Notes: a model not told the origin generated them from the sequence alone. A stretch of 64,000 nucleotides of DNA from Bacteriovoracaceae bacterium UBA6200 (GCA_002422605.1 DISW01000025.1:372001-436000); one strand, 5' to 3'; positions 52,007 through 62,146 are shown, numbered from the stretch's first letter. Made by a program: numbers and translations.

Positions 52007-53067
52007 AATTTTTGAGATTCAATAATCACGAATTTATTATTGGAAGCAATGATTTTATAGTTACCAAAAATTTTTTTTAACTTTTGATGATACCCTAAAT
52101 GAGAATTGCCCACGATACGTATTTTGCCCCCAACTTTAAGACACCGATAGGAATCCTGGAACATTTGCCAGGCTATAAAGTCACCTATGGTATTTCCCTG
52201 ATGAAAGGGAGGGTTGCACAGGACAAGATCTAAGTCATCGGAAGCACCGTCTTCAAAACAATTAGTCCAATGATAAACTGCCTTATCATCGAAATATTGG
52301 TCATAATTAACTCCAGCGCTTTGAATGGCCATACCCGATTCATCACTATAATGAATCTGGGAATGAGGGTTAATCATTTTCGCTTTGATTCCCAGTATCC
52401 CATTTGCACAACCTAAGTCTAAAATTTTAGAAAATGATCCTTTCGGAATATGATCCAGGAAGAAGCGAGTTCCTATATCTAATTTTTCTCGGCTAAAGAG
52501 ATTGGAGTGATGAATAAAGGGGGTTTCAAATGAGTCGATTTTAACTCTCATCGGGTAAGGAGAACTAACAGTCTCATGCTTAAAATCTGCAAAGACTAGA
52601 CGCGCTTTCTTTTTTGCGAGACTTGTAGACGTCTCTCCGATGTATTTTTGTAAGAGTTCAAAACAACTTGAAGCCAGATGTTTTACCATTGAACCGCAAA
52701 CAACTTTTGATTCTTTCTTAAGATGTTTCGTAAGGTGGCACAAAATATCTTCAAAGAATGACATGTTCTTTGGAACTCGAATGAGAACGATGTCGAAAAT
52801 TCCTTCAATTGAATCTAGATTGTGCAGAGGAACGATCCGGTTATTGCCATTTAAGAGGATGGCCTTCATAGAAACATAAGAATCGGTGTAAACCGTAGGG
52901 TTGAACTCAACCAGGTTACAACTTAAAGCTCCGAAATGGTCGTTAATGATTAGAATTCTTTTTCCTTTTAAATCCAGTGATTGAAGATGTTCCAGAATTA
53001 ATTCATCAGCACTATCCCAGCCTTGAAGGGGATCATCTTTTCTAAAGGGATAGCGTTTAATATTCAT
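52003..53067 (-). CDS. rlmG: 23S rRNA (guanine-N2) methyltransferase RlmG-like
   Basis: A 354-residue two-domain protein. The N-terminal half is a degenerate methyltransferase fold opening DDPLQGWDSADELILEHL, as in RlmG (NPLQAWEAADE). The C-terminal half is the active domain: ILDLGCANGILGIKAKM for SAM binding and LVLCNPPFHQG, the NPPF catalytic loop of N2-guanine methyltransferases. RlmG modifies G1835 of 23S rRNA; RsmC (16S G1207) has the same build, but the start motif favours RlmG. Length fits the family. Confidence 0.85.
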   Translation of the reverse strand: MNIKRYPFRKDDPLQGWDSADELILEHLQSLDLKGKRILIINDHFGALSCNLVEFNPTVYTDSYVSMKAILLNGNNRIVPLHNLDSIEGIFDIVLIRVPKNMSFFEDILCHLTKHLKKESKVVCGSMVKHLASSCFELLQKYIGETSTSLAKKKARLVFADFKHETVSSPYPMRVKIDSFETPFIHHSNLFSREKLDIGTRFFLDHIPKGSFSKILDLGCANGILGIKAKMINPHSQIHYSDESGMAIQSAGVNYDQYFDDKAVYHWTNCFEDGASDDLDLVLCNPPFHQGNTIGDFIAWQMFQDSYRCLKVGGKIRIVGNSHLGYHQKLKKIFGNYKIIASNNKFVIIESQKL

Positions 53068-53089
53068 GGTGAGGTGAGATTAGTTTAGT

Positions 53090-54244
53090 TTACTTTAGAG
53101 GACAATCTTTTTCCTTGAGACACTTTTCCCTAAGGGCGTCTGCCTGGGCACTGGCATCGGACTTATCATTGTGAGCAATGTTAATGTCACCAATTTCTCC
53201 AAACATCCTATCAGAGTAGACTAAGCCTTGGGTAGGGTTGATTGTCATGCGATCGGTGCAGTTTGCTGCATTCTTCTCCGGATTATTGTTGTCTCTTAAA
53301 CATAGAGCAATGTCTCCATTGTTTAAAACCTCGTAGTGTGAAACAAGAACAGCATGAGTGAGAAAGTTGGAGCCTCGTGCAGTGAATACAATGGTCGGCT
53401 GCATGTTCATATCCAGGCGTTCTTTTACTTCACTAAAAATCTTTTTATAATCAGCATTTGATTTTTTACTGGTTCCGAGTCCTGTTTTTACTCCTTGCCA
53501 ACTCATGGCATGATCCGCCCAGGTCTTAGCTACCTTATCTGCAATATAGGACTGGAGGGCCGGATGATCAGACATGGTTTCAAGATCAGGAAACCCAGGA
53601 ATATCCACGGCTTTATTGTCGCTTATCTGATCGATAATCTTCTTATAGTAGTCTACGGCACTTTCTTGCTCATCAGGATCTCTTGACCAAATGTTATGAG
53701 GTGGTTTTACACCTGGTTTAAAAAAGCCAAGACGATTAAATTGAGAAGTTACTCGCGCATGGCCCCAACAATACCCTTGAGTCTGAGAATGTTTACTTGG
53801 AACATAGCCGTTTCGGAAGGACAATCCATTCTCGGGAGTAGACAGTTTTTTAGGTGTCATATCACCCGGATGCTTGAAAATATCAAAGCCAGTAGGACAT
53901 TGTATTCCGCAACTACAGATATTTGTGGGACAATTTCCCCAGGGTTGGCATCTACAGGCGAGTGTTCTGATGTTCTTTTGTAAAAGATCAATGCTACTTA
54001 ATTCGTTTTTATCAACAGGTTGTCCGGCTTCATCCAGGCAGTACTCCATGACAGCTTTTGACGAATTCTTTCTATTCTTTAGGGTCTCTTCTTTCTTATC
54101 TTCATAATCTGCTCCGCTAATAATGCCTTCAACAGCTTTTATAGGTGTCGTGAAGAAATTTTTCATAGCAGAACCGACGCCAAGGCCAACTTGATTACAA
54201 CTTATCAGATTGAAAAGAAGCATGATAAGAAGTAGTGACCTCAT
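53090..54244 (-). CDS. Lipoprotein with papain-like cysteine-peptidase signature
   Basis: A 384-residue protein starting at ATG 54244, which overlaps the upstream stop as ATGA. Lipobox LLFNLISC lipidates C16. A Cys-rich segment (CRCQPWGNCPTNICSCGIQC) follows. Then comes SQTQGYCWGHARVTSQFNRL, like the catalytic Cys helix of papain-fold enzymes. FLTHAVLVSHYEVLNNGDIALCLRDNNNP supplies the His and Asn. A Cys-His-Asn triad is plausible. It is probably an outer-membrane or periplasmic peptidase, possibly prey- or wall-directed; no named family is recognised. Confidence 0.65.
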   Translation of the reverse strand: MRSLLLIMLLFNLISCNQVGLGVGSAMKNFFTTPIKAVEGIISGADYEDKKEETLKNRKNSSKAVMEYCLDEAGQPVDKNELSSIDLLQKNIRTLACRCQPWGNCPTNICSCGIQCPTGFDIFKHPGDMTPKKLSTPENGLSFRNGYVPSKHSQTQGYCWGHARVTSQFNRLGFFKPGVKPPHNIWSRDPDEQESAVDYYKKIIDQISDNKAVDIPGFPDLETMSDHPALQSYIADKVAKTWADHAMSWQGVKTGLGTSKKSNADYKKIFSEVKERLDMNMQPTIVFTARGSNFLTHAVLVSHYEVLNNGDIALCLRDNNNPEKNAANCTDRMTINPTQGLVYSDRMFGEIGDINIAHNDKSDASAQADALREKCLKEKDCPLK

Positions 54245-55050
54245 AGCTTCTCCAAAATCGTAAGCCAATAAAGCCTTTCTGGATTTTCTTTTTGAAGTTG
54301 CATTTTAATCGATTCAATCGACTCACTAGATTTTTTTCCTTTTTTCCAGTCATCTAGATAACGACAAATTCTCATGCTCCATGTAAGTGATGTCGGATAC
54401 TTCTTTAGAAGAGGGCCACACCATAAGGGTGGAGCCGATTCTTTGCCCAAGCTTGCTGCGGCCAGAAGATCCTGGCGAATTTTTTGATTGATATTTGATT
54501 CGCTGAGGTTAACTGGTCCTAATATTTCATAGGCTTCCTGGGCCTTACCTTCTTTCATTAGTTCCGCAACTCGGGCGTCAATCGCCCAGATCTGATGGTA
54601 GCCTTGTTCCTTATAGGGTGTTTTACCGGAGGCATAACCTTTCATCATTTGAAGCCATTGCACGAGTTCAGGAGAATATTTTTTAGGATTTTCTTTAAAC
54701 CATTTATCAGCTTTAGAAAGAGCTTCCGCCAATTTCGCTTTATCGTCTCGATTAAGATTGACCAGTTGGACAACGGCTTCTGTTTTGTCGCCTTTGAATG
54801 AGTGGTTGTAGGCCTGTTCATAATAATGGATAGACTTCTCTTTTAAGCCGTAACTTGAAAGTTCCCGCCCAGCAATCATATAAAGGAAGAATCCTTTTTC
54901 TGGATTTTTAGAACTGTACTTTTTTATTTCAAGGAGTGCTTCCTTCTCCCAGGTTTGAATCTGTGCTTCATCAAAACCCATAGACCATGAGTGAAATGAA
55001 GCAGATAAGAGGAGTAAGGTTAAATAAATGGCGATCATCAAGTTTCTCAT
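54241..55050 (-). CDS. Secreted TPR-like protein
   Basis: A 269-residue protein with a signal peptide (MIAIYLTLLLLSASFHSWSM). Helical repeats follow: EKEALLEIKKYSSKNPEKGF, ELSSYGLKEKSIHYYEQAYN and AELMKEGKAQEAYEILGPVN. These look like loose tetratricopeptide repeats. No catalytic motif is seen. It is the first gene of a two-gene unit with the papain-like lipoprotein, coupled by ATGA, so it may be its partner or scaffold. Confidence 0.6.
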   Translation of the reverse strand: MRNLMIAIYLTLLLLSASFHSWSMGFDEAQIQTWEKEALLEIKKYSSKNPEKGFFLYMIAGRELSSYGLKEKSIHYYEQAYNHSFKGDKTEAVVQLVNLNRDDKAKLAEALSKADKWFKENPKKYSPELVQWLQMMKGYASGKTPYKEQGYHQIWAIDARVAELMKEGKAQEAYEILGPVNLSESNINQKIRQDLLAAASLGKESAPPLWCGPLLKKYPTSLTWSMRICRYLDDWKKGKKSSESIESIKMQLQKENPERLYWLTILEKL

Positions 55051-55107
55051 CGGTCAGTCTAATAAAAAATCAATGTGTTAAATGAAAAAAGTTGTTAAGC
55101 TTTTGAA

Positions 55108-55740
55108 ATGAGGAAGTATGAGATAGTCATTTTTGATTTTGATGGAACATTGGCCGACACTTTTGATTGGTTTAAGGTGGCCATTAATAAGGCCGCCGAG
55201 AAATATCATTTCAGAGTATTGAGTGAAGCTGATATGGAGCAACTTCGCGACAAAAAGACTCGCGAGATTATGCGCTTTTTAGGAGTTGCTTGGTGGAAAA
55301 TGCCCTTTATAGCAAGGTATATGAGGGGTCTGATGTGGGAAGAGGTTTCTCACATAAAACTCTTCTCTGGAATTAAAGAACTTCTTCTTACTTTAAAGTC
55401 TAAAGACATCAAGGTAGTCGTACTTAGCTCTAACTCCTTTAAAAATGTTAGAAGTGTTTTAGGTGAAGAATTATTGGATACCATTCAGCATTTAGAATGT
55501 GGCATATCGATTTTAGGAAAAAAAGAAAAGTTAAAAAAAGTTTTAAAAAAATTTCATGTGCTTCCAGAGAATGCTATCGCAATAGGGGATGAGACAAGGG
55601 ATATTGAAGCGGCACGCTCTTTGAGAATAGTTTCCGGGGCCGTGAATTGGGGATATTCAACTCCTAAGGCCCTGGAAAATGAAAAGCCTGATTTTATTTT
55701 TCCTGATGTTCCAAGTTTAGTTCATGCTTTAGATTTTTAA
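55108..55740 (+). CDS. HAD-superfamily phosphatase
   Basis: A 210-residue HAD hydrolase of the phosphoglycolate-phosphatase-like branch. Motif I is FDFDGTLADTF (~residues 8-18), motif II VVLSSNS, motif III the Lys in KKEKLKKVL, and motif IV IGDETRDIEAARSL. AVNWGYSTPKALENEKPDFI is the standard ending. It hydrolyses a small phosphate ester; the substrate is unknown. It ends inside the convergent antiporter gene, sharing 47 bases. Confidence 0.9.
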   Translation: MRKYEIVIFDFDGTLADTFDWFKVAINKAAEKYHFRVLSEADMEQLRDKKTREIMRFLGVAWWKMPFIARYMRGLMWEEVSHIKLFSGIKELLLTLKSKDIKVVVLSSNSFKNVRSVLGEELLDTIQHLECGISILGKKEKLKKVLKKFHVLPENAIAIGDETRDIEAARSLRIVSGAVNWGYSTPKALENEKPDFIFPDVPSLVHALDF

Positions 55741-57949
55741 TTCTTCCACGATGACCAAAAATCCACACCAAGTCCCCTGGTAAAATAGTGACTGTTGAAT
55801 CAGGGTTTAGAATTCGTTCATTATTCCGCTCAATACCAACAATGAGGCCTCCAAAGCCTTCACCGGAACCGACTTCACGGATTGTTTTATTCGCATGAAC
55901 TGAAGCTTCTGTAATAAGAATTGACTCCAGATTATAAAGTTCATCATGGGCCGGAGTTGTTTCATTGTTCTTTGCTTCGATAAGAATCTGGGCAGTGGTT
56001 AACTGCTCATCTGTTCCAATAAGAAAGAGTTGGTCATTCGGTAGAAGTCTTTCATTTTTTGTTGGAGCAAAAATTCTTCTCTTACCCCGATCAATCATAG
56101 CAACGGTAGCACCAGATACGGCCCTAAAACGTGATTCCTCAAGAGTCAGACCTGCCAATATAGAGTCAGATGAAAGTGTTAGGTTGACGAGGGTCGCATT
56201 CCACGGTGCCAGTTCAGGCAGTTTGGGCTGAGATTCCAGTTTTGCTAACTCCTTACCATTAAGATTGGCCAGGAAGTGTTTTTCCACTGACGAATAAAAA
56301 GGCTTAATAAATTTACGAAGAGCGAAGATAACTGCCGACGCTGCAAGGAGAACAAAAAAGAAAAGAAAGCGAGTTGAGCTAAACTGCTTAACAATAAAGG
56401 CAGTTAATCCAAATGCCAGAAGAATACGCATGGTTAAAATACCGATCTGCAAACTTCGCAGACGAGCAAGAGACTGTGATTCTTCTGCCGAAAGTTTCTT
56501 CGGTGTTTTAAGGACAATGGCGACTAAGAAAGGAGAAGAAAGAATAACTGTAAGCACAGAGGCAACAATATTAATCGTTGGGGTATTCCCGAAGGTCGAA
56601 TGAAATGCCGGAAGAAGATAAAATCTTGAGAGTAAAGCAATCGCAATAACGACGACTGAATTAATAAGGGCCGCAACCCCGTAGATTCTCCAGATGAGAC
56701 CGAAAGATCCTTCCTTCGTATCGGCCGCCATAGCAACTTCGTATTTTCGGAAGCTTTCTAAAAAACGCTGAGGGATCCCTTTTTCCATCCAATTATAAAT
56801 GGGTTCAGAAAAACGAATCATATAAGGAGTCGTAAAAGTTGTAACAGCAGAAACGGCAATAATAATGGGATAGAGAAAATCGCTGGTGACTTTTAAGCTA
56901 ACTCCTAGAGTGATGATAATGAACGAAAATTCCCCAATTTGGGCCAGACTCATCCCTGCTTGTACTGATTGCTTCAAACTTCTTCCTGAAATAACGGCCC
57001 CTAGTCCCGATCCGAAGAGTTTTCCAACGATTGTGATTCCAACAATGATGAAGACAATCCCATAATGCTCTTTCAAGATGGCAGGATTAATCATCATCCC
57101 AACCGAAACGAAGAAAATAGCTGCAAAGAGATCTTTTACTGGAAGTAGAAGATGTTCAATACGTTCTCCCTCACGAGTTTCAGCTAAAATTGATCCCATG
57201 ATAAAAGCACCCAGAGCGGCCGAAAATCCCGCCTTAGAAGCCAGGACCACCATTGAAAAACAAAGTCCGATCGAAACGACTAGCATGATTTCGTCACTTA
57301 AGAACTTTCGTACTTTATTAAGAAGTGACGGCAAAATATAAATTCCAACAAGAAACCAAATCGTTAGAAAAAAGCCCAAGCGAGCTGAAAGGAATAAAAG
57401 GTTTGAGCCAGAGAAATTACCAGGGACACTAATGGCAGTAAGAAACACCATTAAAAGAATGGCAATTAAGTCTTCAACAATAAGAATTCCAAAAACTAAA
57501 TTAACAAAGCCCTTACCTTTTAGTCGAGCTTCGTCAAAGGCCCTGATGATGATGGTGGTGGAAGACATGGCAAGTGCACATCCAAGAAATAGACTATCCA
57601 TGGATTTCCAGCCGAAGGCACGGCCAACCAGGAAGCCAAGGCCTGTCATTGTAATGACTTCAAAAATGGCAGAGATTGAGGCACTTTTTCCAACCTTTGC
57701 TAATTTCTTGAAACTGAATTCAAGCCCGAGCCCGAAGAGAAGGAAGATAACTCCAATCTCCGCCCAGATATGGACTCCCTCTGTGTCAATGACAGTTGGC
57801 CATAAAGAAAAATGAGGACCAACGGCAAACCCTGCAATGAGGTATCCAAGAACAATAGGTTGCTTAAAACGACTAAATATAATGGTACTTATGGCTGCAG
57901 CTACTAAGATTACAGTTAGATCCGAGATCATAGGAGGGAGATGATTCAT
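55694..57949 (-). CDS. CPA2 cation/proton antiporter with TrkA-C domain (KefB/YbaL-like)
   Basis: A 751-residue protein. The N-terminal ~390 residues are a Na+/H+ exchanger domain: IVLGYLIAGFAVGP, EIGVIFLLFGLGLEFSF and MGSILAETREGERIEHL. Additional helices (~410-540) and a C-terminal TrkA_C-like ligand domain follow. The full Rossmann TrkA-N domain of KefB/KefC is missing; in its place is a second membrane segment. That architecture differs from E. coli KefB. It probably exchanges K+ or Na+ for protons. The 3' end overlaps the HAD gene. Confidence 0.85.
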   Translation of the reverse strand: MNHLPPMISDLTVILVAAAISTIIFSRFKQPIVLGYLIAGFAVGPHFSLWPTVIDTEGVHIWAEIGVIFLLFGLGLEFSFKKLAKVGKSASISAIFEVITMTGLGFLVGRAFGWKSMDSLFLGCALAMSSTTIIIRAFDEARLKGKGFVNLVFGILIVEDLIAILLMVFLTAISVPGNFSGSNLLFLSARLGFFLTIWFLVGIYILPSLLNKVRKFLSDEIMLVVSIGLCFSMVVLASKAGFSAALGAFIMGSILAETREGERIEHLLLPVKDLFAAIFFVSVGMMINPAILKEHYGIVFIIVGITIVGKLFGSGLGAVISGRSLKQSVQAGMSLAQIGEFSFIIITLGVSLKVTSDFLYPIIIAVSAVTTFTTPYMIRFSEPIYNWMEKGIPQRFLESFRKYEVAMAADTKEGSFGLIWRIYGVAALINSVVVIAIALLSRFYLLPAFHSTFGNTPTINIVASVLTVILSSPFLVAIVLKTPKKLSAEESQSLARLRSLQIGILTMRILLAFGLTAFIVKQFSSTRFLFFFVLLAASAVIFALRKFIKPFYSSVEKHFLANLNGKELAKLESQPKLPELAPWNATLVNLTLSSDSILAGLTLEESRFRAVSGATVAMIDRGKRRIFAPTKNERLLPNDQLFLIGTDEQLTTAQILIEAKNNETTPAHDELYNLESILITEASVHANKTIREVGSGEGFGGLIVGIERNNERILNPDSTVTILPGDLVWIFGHRGRIKNLKHELNLEHQEK

Positions 57950-58018
57950 AGATATTCCGAGAACGAAGATTGAAATTAAGTAAAATATAACTTAATTAAG
58001 ATCGCTTTTGAATTTTTT

Positions 58019-59152
58019 TTAAAGATATTGAAGAGTTATTTCTAACTCGCGTTCCCCATGGCCTGAAATGACATCCGTTTTCTCGTATCCATCTGCTTGA
58101 TAGATCAACTTAACTGACTTAAACATCCCGAGAAACTCTCGAAAGAACGTGTTCTTAAAATAGCCATGGTAACTTGTATGATATGTTATGGTGTTCTTTT
58201 TATTCTGGAAAAGATCCTTCAAGAGATTAGAACGATTAATATCACTCTTAGGAAAGTTAAAACGAAAGCCTTCCATCCCCTTGGCCTGGGCGATAATAGA
58301 ATGCGTATCGTAATACATGATAAGCTTAGCAACAGATTTAGAGCGTAAGAATGATTCCATTACTTCACGAGTATTATTCCAGATGCAGTAATTATGGTTC
58401 CCACCTGTGAAGGTGATTGTAATTTCATTCTGGGCCTTAAAGTCATAACGATTATGGCCAGCGGGTGAAACAATAAGTGGGACGTTAGATGGTACGTCCT
58501 CTAATTCACTAGGATAATTGCTAGTAGGTAAGCGGTAATCAACATTATTTAAGACATCTTCAATTGTAACCAGATTACCTCTGTAATTTCCGGCTTCAAG
58601 TAAAATTAATGATTGGTACTTAGGATCATTGAGATAGCTTTCTACCGGTCCTTTTAAATGGGACTGCCAGTCGTAGACTTTATGGGGATGGACGTTGAAG
58701 TGATATGATCCATCCTGAAGCTCATGAGGGTAAGCATAGGCAAAGTTTACTCCACAAGTAATTTGAGATGTTTCAAACTCAATGGCAAAAGCTGAATTGT
58801 TAACGGGAGCAATATAGAATTCTCGTTTAGCTAGATTGCTGGCCGAAATAAATTTTCCATCAAATAGAATGTTGTATTGAAACTTTTTGTTTACCGCCTT
58901 TAAGGTAAACACCATAGAAGAAACCCTCGTTCCATTCTCTATTTGAAATTCACGGCTTAGAAAATCAGTACCTTTAATGGTTGGTCCCGTTGGAGTAACC
59001 AGTTTAAATTTTTTATTAAAGGCATAATTGCAGGCGATATCAAAATTCTTGTCAGTAGAAAGATAGGTTTGGGCCATTCTGGCGCTAAATGGAATAGTTT
59101 CTTGGGCCCATAAATGGCCACTAATCAGGAGGGGTAGAATGAGTTTTAACAT
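58019..59152 (-). CDS. Secreted hypothetical protein
   Basis: A 377-residue protein with signal peptide LKLILPLLISGHLWAQE and a predominantly soluble body. Notable stretches are FAYAYPHELQDGSYHFNVHPHKVYDWQ, FTGGNHNYCIWNNTREVMES, LIMYYDTHSIIAQAKGMEGFRF and ITYHTSYHGYF. These are rich in His, Asn and Tyr, which might form a metal site. No family is recognised. It is monocistronic between two antiporter genes, with only 69 and 70 bases on either side. Confidence 0.6.
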   Translation of the reverse strand: MLKLILPLLISGHLWAQETIPFSARMAQTYLSTDKNFDIACNYAFNKKFKLVTPTGPTIKGTDFLSREFQIENGTRVSSMVFTLKAVNKKFQYNILFDGKFISASNLAKREFYIAPVNNSAFAIEFETSQITCGVNFAYAYPHELQDGSYHFNVHPHKVYDWQSHLKGPVESYLNDPKYQSLILLEAGNYRGNLVTIEDVLNNVDYRLPTSNYPSELEDVPSNVPLIVSPAGHNRYDFKAQNEITITFTGGNHNYCIWNNTREVMESFLRSKSVAKLIMYYDTHSIIAQAKGMEGFRFNFPKSDINRSNLLKDLFQNKKNTITYHTSYHGYFKNTFFREFLGMFKSVKLIYQADGYEKTDVISGHGERELEITLQYL

Positions 59153-59222
59153 GACCTGGTTCTAGTCACTCAATTGGCTTCTGGAAAGGTACAAAGTAAA
59201 TTTTATAGAGATGGAAGCCCTC

Positions 59223-60719
59223 TTAATGCCTGAATAAAGAGCTTTCATCTGTAGGTCTTGGATAGTACTCTGGCGCCCACAGCTTTTCGTAAAAATCTGC
59301 CAGAGTTTCATCATCTGCCATCAATGAAATCTTATCGTGCTTTTCTAAAATAGTGCTTCCTCTAGGAATAATAACCTCACCATTTCTCTCAATTCCTACA
59401 ATGAGGATTTTATTATGGGGTAATTTAAGGTCTACAATGGTTTTATTGATAAGAGGCGAATTAAAGGGCACCTCCATGGTAACAATGTCCTTCAAATGTC
59501 CCGGTAAAAAGGAGTAGTTCCGTTTAGAAGGAGCAAAGGGATCATCGACCTTCAGCCATCTTGAGATGAGAGGAATGGTGGTACCCTGAAGGATGAGAGA
59601 ACTGAGTGCTACGAAGAAAACTATATTAAAAATAAAACCTGCCCTTTCTACTCCTGCCATTAGTGGATAGGTTGCCATAATGACTGGAACTGATCCTCTC
59701 AGTCCTACCCACGAAATAAGAACCTTTTCTTTAAAACTAAGTTTTGAAGAAATCAGACAGAGAAAAACACTAATCGGACGGGCGACTAAAATCATAAAAC
59801 CAGCAAAGAGAATTCCCGTTTGAGATACTTCAGCTATTTGACTTGGATATACGAGTAATCCCAGTGTGAGAAACATCGCACTTTGCATTAGCCAGGATAA
59901 TCCATCATGAAGGACAGTGAGAGATTTTTTAAAGACGAAATTATGGTTTCCTAATACAACTCCTGCAATATAAACAGCTAAGAAACCATTTCCGTATAGT
60001 GCCTGAGTTAAAGAATAAACAAATATAACTAAGGCGATAGAGAGAACGATATAGAGACCTTCAATCTGAAGTTTAACTTTACCCATTAACCAAACGATAA
60101 TTTTTCCCATAGAAAAGCCAACGAAGGCACCTATGATCATCTGTTGAAATAAAAGTGGAATCATTTCTTCCAAGCCGAAAGCCGGATTCACCATCATTTG
60201 TAGAAAACCCGTAGTCAGAAAAACGGCCATCGGATCGTTCGATCCACTTTCTAATTCGAGTAGAGGTTTTAAGTTACCTTTTAAATGTACATTTTTTGAG
60301 CGCAGTACTGTGAAAACAGCACCAGCATCAGTAGAGGAGACAATGGCACCCAAAAGGAAGCTTTCTAAGAGTGAAAAATCGAGGATGTAATAACCAAATA
60401 TACCTAAAAGAAGACACGTAAAAAGAACTCCGAATGTCGAAAGGATGACACCTTCTTTCATGATCGGCCGGATAGCAGCCCATTTTGTATCTAATCCCCC
60501 GGAAAAGAGGATATAGGCAAGAGCAATGATTCCCATGGACTGGGTATTTCTGGTGTCATTAAATTCAATTTGTCCAAGTCCTTCACTGCCAGCGAGCATT
60601 CCAATTGCTAGAAAAACTACAAGGGTTGGAATACCCAAGCGAGCTGAAGCCTTACTGGCGAGAACACATAAAATAAGAAGTATTGCGACACCAAGAAAAT
60701 AAGCTTCATTCAAATTCAT
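59223..60719 (-). CDS. CPA1 potassium/proton antiporter, NhaP2/CvrA-like
   Basis: A 498-residue protein. About twelve helices carry the CPA1 signatures SGGLDTKWAAIRPIM, GAIVSSTDAGAVFTVLRS, ELESGSNDPMAVFLTTGFLQ and WVGLRGSVPVIMATYP. A C-terminal TrkA_C domain follows (ILIVGIERNGEVIIPRGSTILEK). NhaP2 is longer (about 580) because of an extra C-terminal domain, absent here. It exports K+ or Na+ in exchange for protons. The start follows a short region with no detected signals. Confidence 0.9.
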   Translation of the reverse strand: MNLNEAYFLGVAILLILCVLASKASARLGIPTLVVFLAIGMLAGSEGLGQIEFNDTRNTQSMGIIALAYILFSGGLDTKWAAIRPIMKEGVILSTFGVLFTCLLLGIFGYYILDFSLLESFLLGAIVSSTDAGAVFTVLRSKNVHLKGNLKPLLELESGSNDPMAVFLTTGFLQMMVNPAFGLEEMIPLLFQQMIIGAFVGFSMGKIIVWLMGKVKLQIEGLYIVLSIALVIFVYSLTQALYGNGFLAVYIAGVVLGNHNFVFKKSLTVLHDGLSWLMQSAMFLTLGLLVYPSQIAEVSQTGILFAGFMILVARPISVFLCLISSKLSFKEKVLISWVGLRGSVPVIMATYPLMAGVERAGFIFNIVFFVALSSLILQGTTIPLISRWLKVDDPFAPSKRNYSFLPGHLKDIVTMEVPFNSPLINKTIVDLKLPHNKILIVGIERNGEVIIPRGSTILEKHDKISLMADDETLADFYEKLWAPEYYPRPTDESSLFRH

Positions 60720-60814
60720 AAAACCTCAGGAGGATTTAAAGAGATTCCTCATGACTCACTTCTAAAGTATGAAGCAACGTAGTGTTTTATAAATTAAAGC
60801 CTATATAAATTTTG

Positions 60815-62146
60815 TCAGACCAAAGGGAGTTCTATGACAAATCTAGTTTGGTCTGTATCAGGAGACAGATAAAGAGTGCCATTATTTTTTTTCAGTAACT
60901 TTAGCGAAATGGAAAGACCAAGCCCTGTGCCTTTTCCCATCTCTTTAGTTGTGTAAAAGGAAAGGAAAATTTTATCTTTAAGTTCTTCCGGTATTGTTGG
61001 GCCGTTGTTGGCAACTATTATAATCACTTTTTCATCTATTAGTTTTGTGGTAATTTGAATTTCAGGCTTAGCTGTATACTCCAACGCATCATGGGCATTA
61101 TTCAAGAGATTAATAAGGACTTGTCCTATTTCTATCGGACGACAAGATATCTTTGGCAAATCTGGCATGAGATCTTGAGTTACATTAATTCCTTTTTGAT
61201 AGAATCTGTGATTGCAAATAATAAGTGTTTCAGAAATTAAATCAGAAATCGATATTTTTTGAATGGGGTCATCCTCTGAACTGCGCGAAATGGTACTCAG
61301 GGATTTTATAATTTCCGAAATCTTGTGAATCATTTTTTTAGCACTCGTAACATTCGCTAATTCTTTTTCACAATCTTCCTTCTTAGACAAAGCATCTTCA
61401 AGAATTTCAATTTTAGCTTTTAAGACAAATAGAGGGTTGTTGATCTCATGGGCAATCCCTCCGGCCATTTCTCCAAGGGCCGCCAATTTAGAAGAATAAA
61501 CGGATCTTGCTCTCTCATCATCCAGTTCTTTCTGGGACAGAATATGATTCTCATAAAGTTCTTTGTAATCGACTTGGTGTCTTAAATTGGATCGATAGAG
61601 ATAAACAGTGATGGAAAGTATGATGGTTGCATTGATTATATAATCAAAAGCCGGAAGGATAACCAGTTTTTCGCCTACTAAGTTTGGAAATAATTTAAAA
61701 TCAGTAACCAAGAGTATACTTAGAAGAAGCATCGGGTAGGATACGGCTAAAAGCATTTTTATTTTTTCTTTGGGATTAAATAAAAGCATTGAGAAGGCTG
61801 CACATGGAATTAAGCTGAACTGTAAATTAGTGTCTTTATCCAACATGTCTGCCACAACAAAAACGGGAGTAGCTGCAACAAAAACAAGAAAGAATTTTGG
61901 AATAGAGAAATATTTTTTATAATTTAACCAGAGGAAGCCTGAGTAAACTAACACCAACCCTGCATTCGTTAAGGCCATCAGGGCATTGCTTTTCAAGGCC
62001 CATAAAGGAATGTAGAATAAGGAAATTAGCCCTAATACTAAACTGATACGATTACTTAGTATGATTCTTTTAGTGCTACTGGATGTTTCTCCCTCTGTGC
62101 CGAAGAAACTAATTATTGTCCAATATCTTTTTATTAAATTTAGCAT
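60815..62146 (-). CDS. Orphan membrane histidine kinase
   Basis: A 443-residue sensor kinase. Six helices lie within residues ~32-185, in a hydrophobic sensor without a periplasmic domain. A coiled-coil segment (YKELYENHILSQKELDDERA) follows. The dimerisation/H box is LGEMAGGIAHEINNPLF, with the phosphorylated His at 233. The ATPase domain has INLLNNAHDALEY (N box) and KGTGLGLSISLKLL (G box). No response regulator is adjacent, so its partner is elsewhere. The signal is unknown; the next gene is a CoA transferase on the opposite strand. Confidence 0.9.
   Translation of the reverse strand: MLNLIKRYWTIISFFGTEGETSSSTKRIILSNRISLVLGLISLFYIPLWALKSNALMALTNAGLVLVYSGFLWLNYKKYFSIPKFFLVFVAATPVFVVADMLDKDTNLQFSLIPCAAFSMLLFNPKEKIKMLLAVSYPMLLLSILLVTDFKLFPNLVGEKLVILPAFDYIINATIILSITVYLYRSNLRHQVDYKELYENHILSQKELDDERARSVYSSKLAALGEMAGGIAHEINNPLFVLKAKIEILEDALSKKEDCEKELANVTSAKKMIHKISEIIKSLSTISRSSEDDPIQKISISDLISETLIICNHRFYQKGINVTQDLMPDLPKISCRPIEIGQVLINLLNNAHDALEYTAKPEIQITTKLIDEKVIIIVANNGPTIPEELKDKIFLSFYTTKEMGKGTGLGLSISLKLLKKNNGTLYLSPDTDQTRFVIELPLV

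Noticed and set aside
55108..57949. HAD gene and antiporter as one system
   Set aside because: They are convergent with overlapping ends, not an operon; nothing links their functions.
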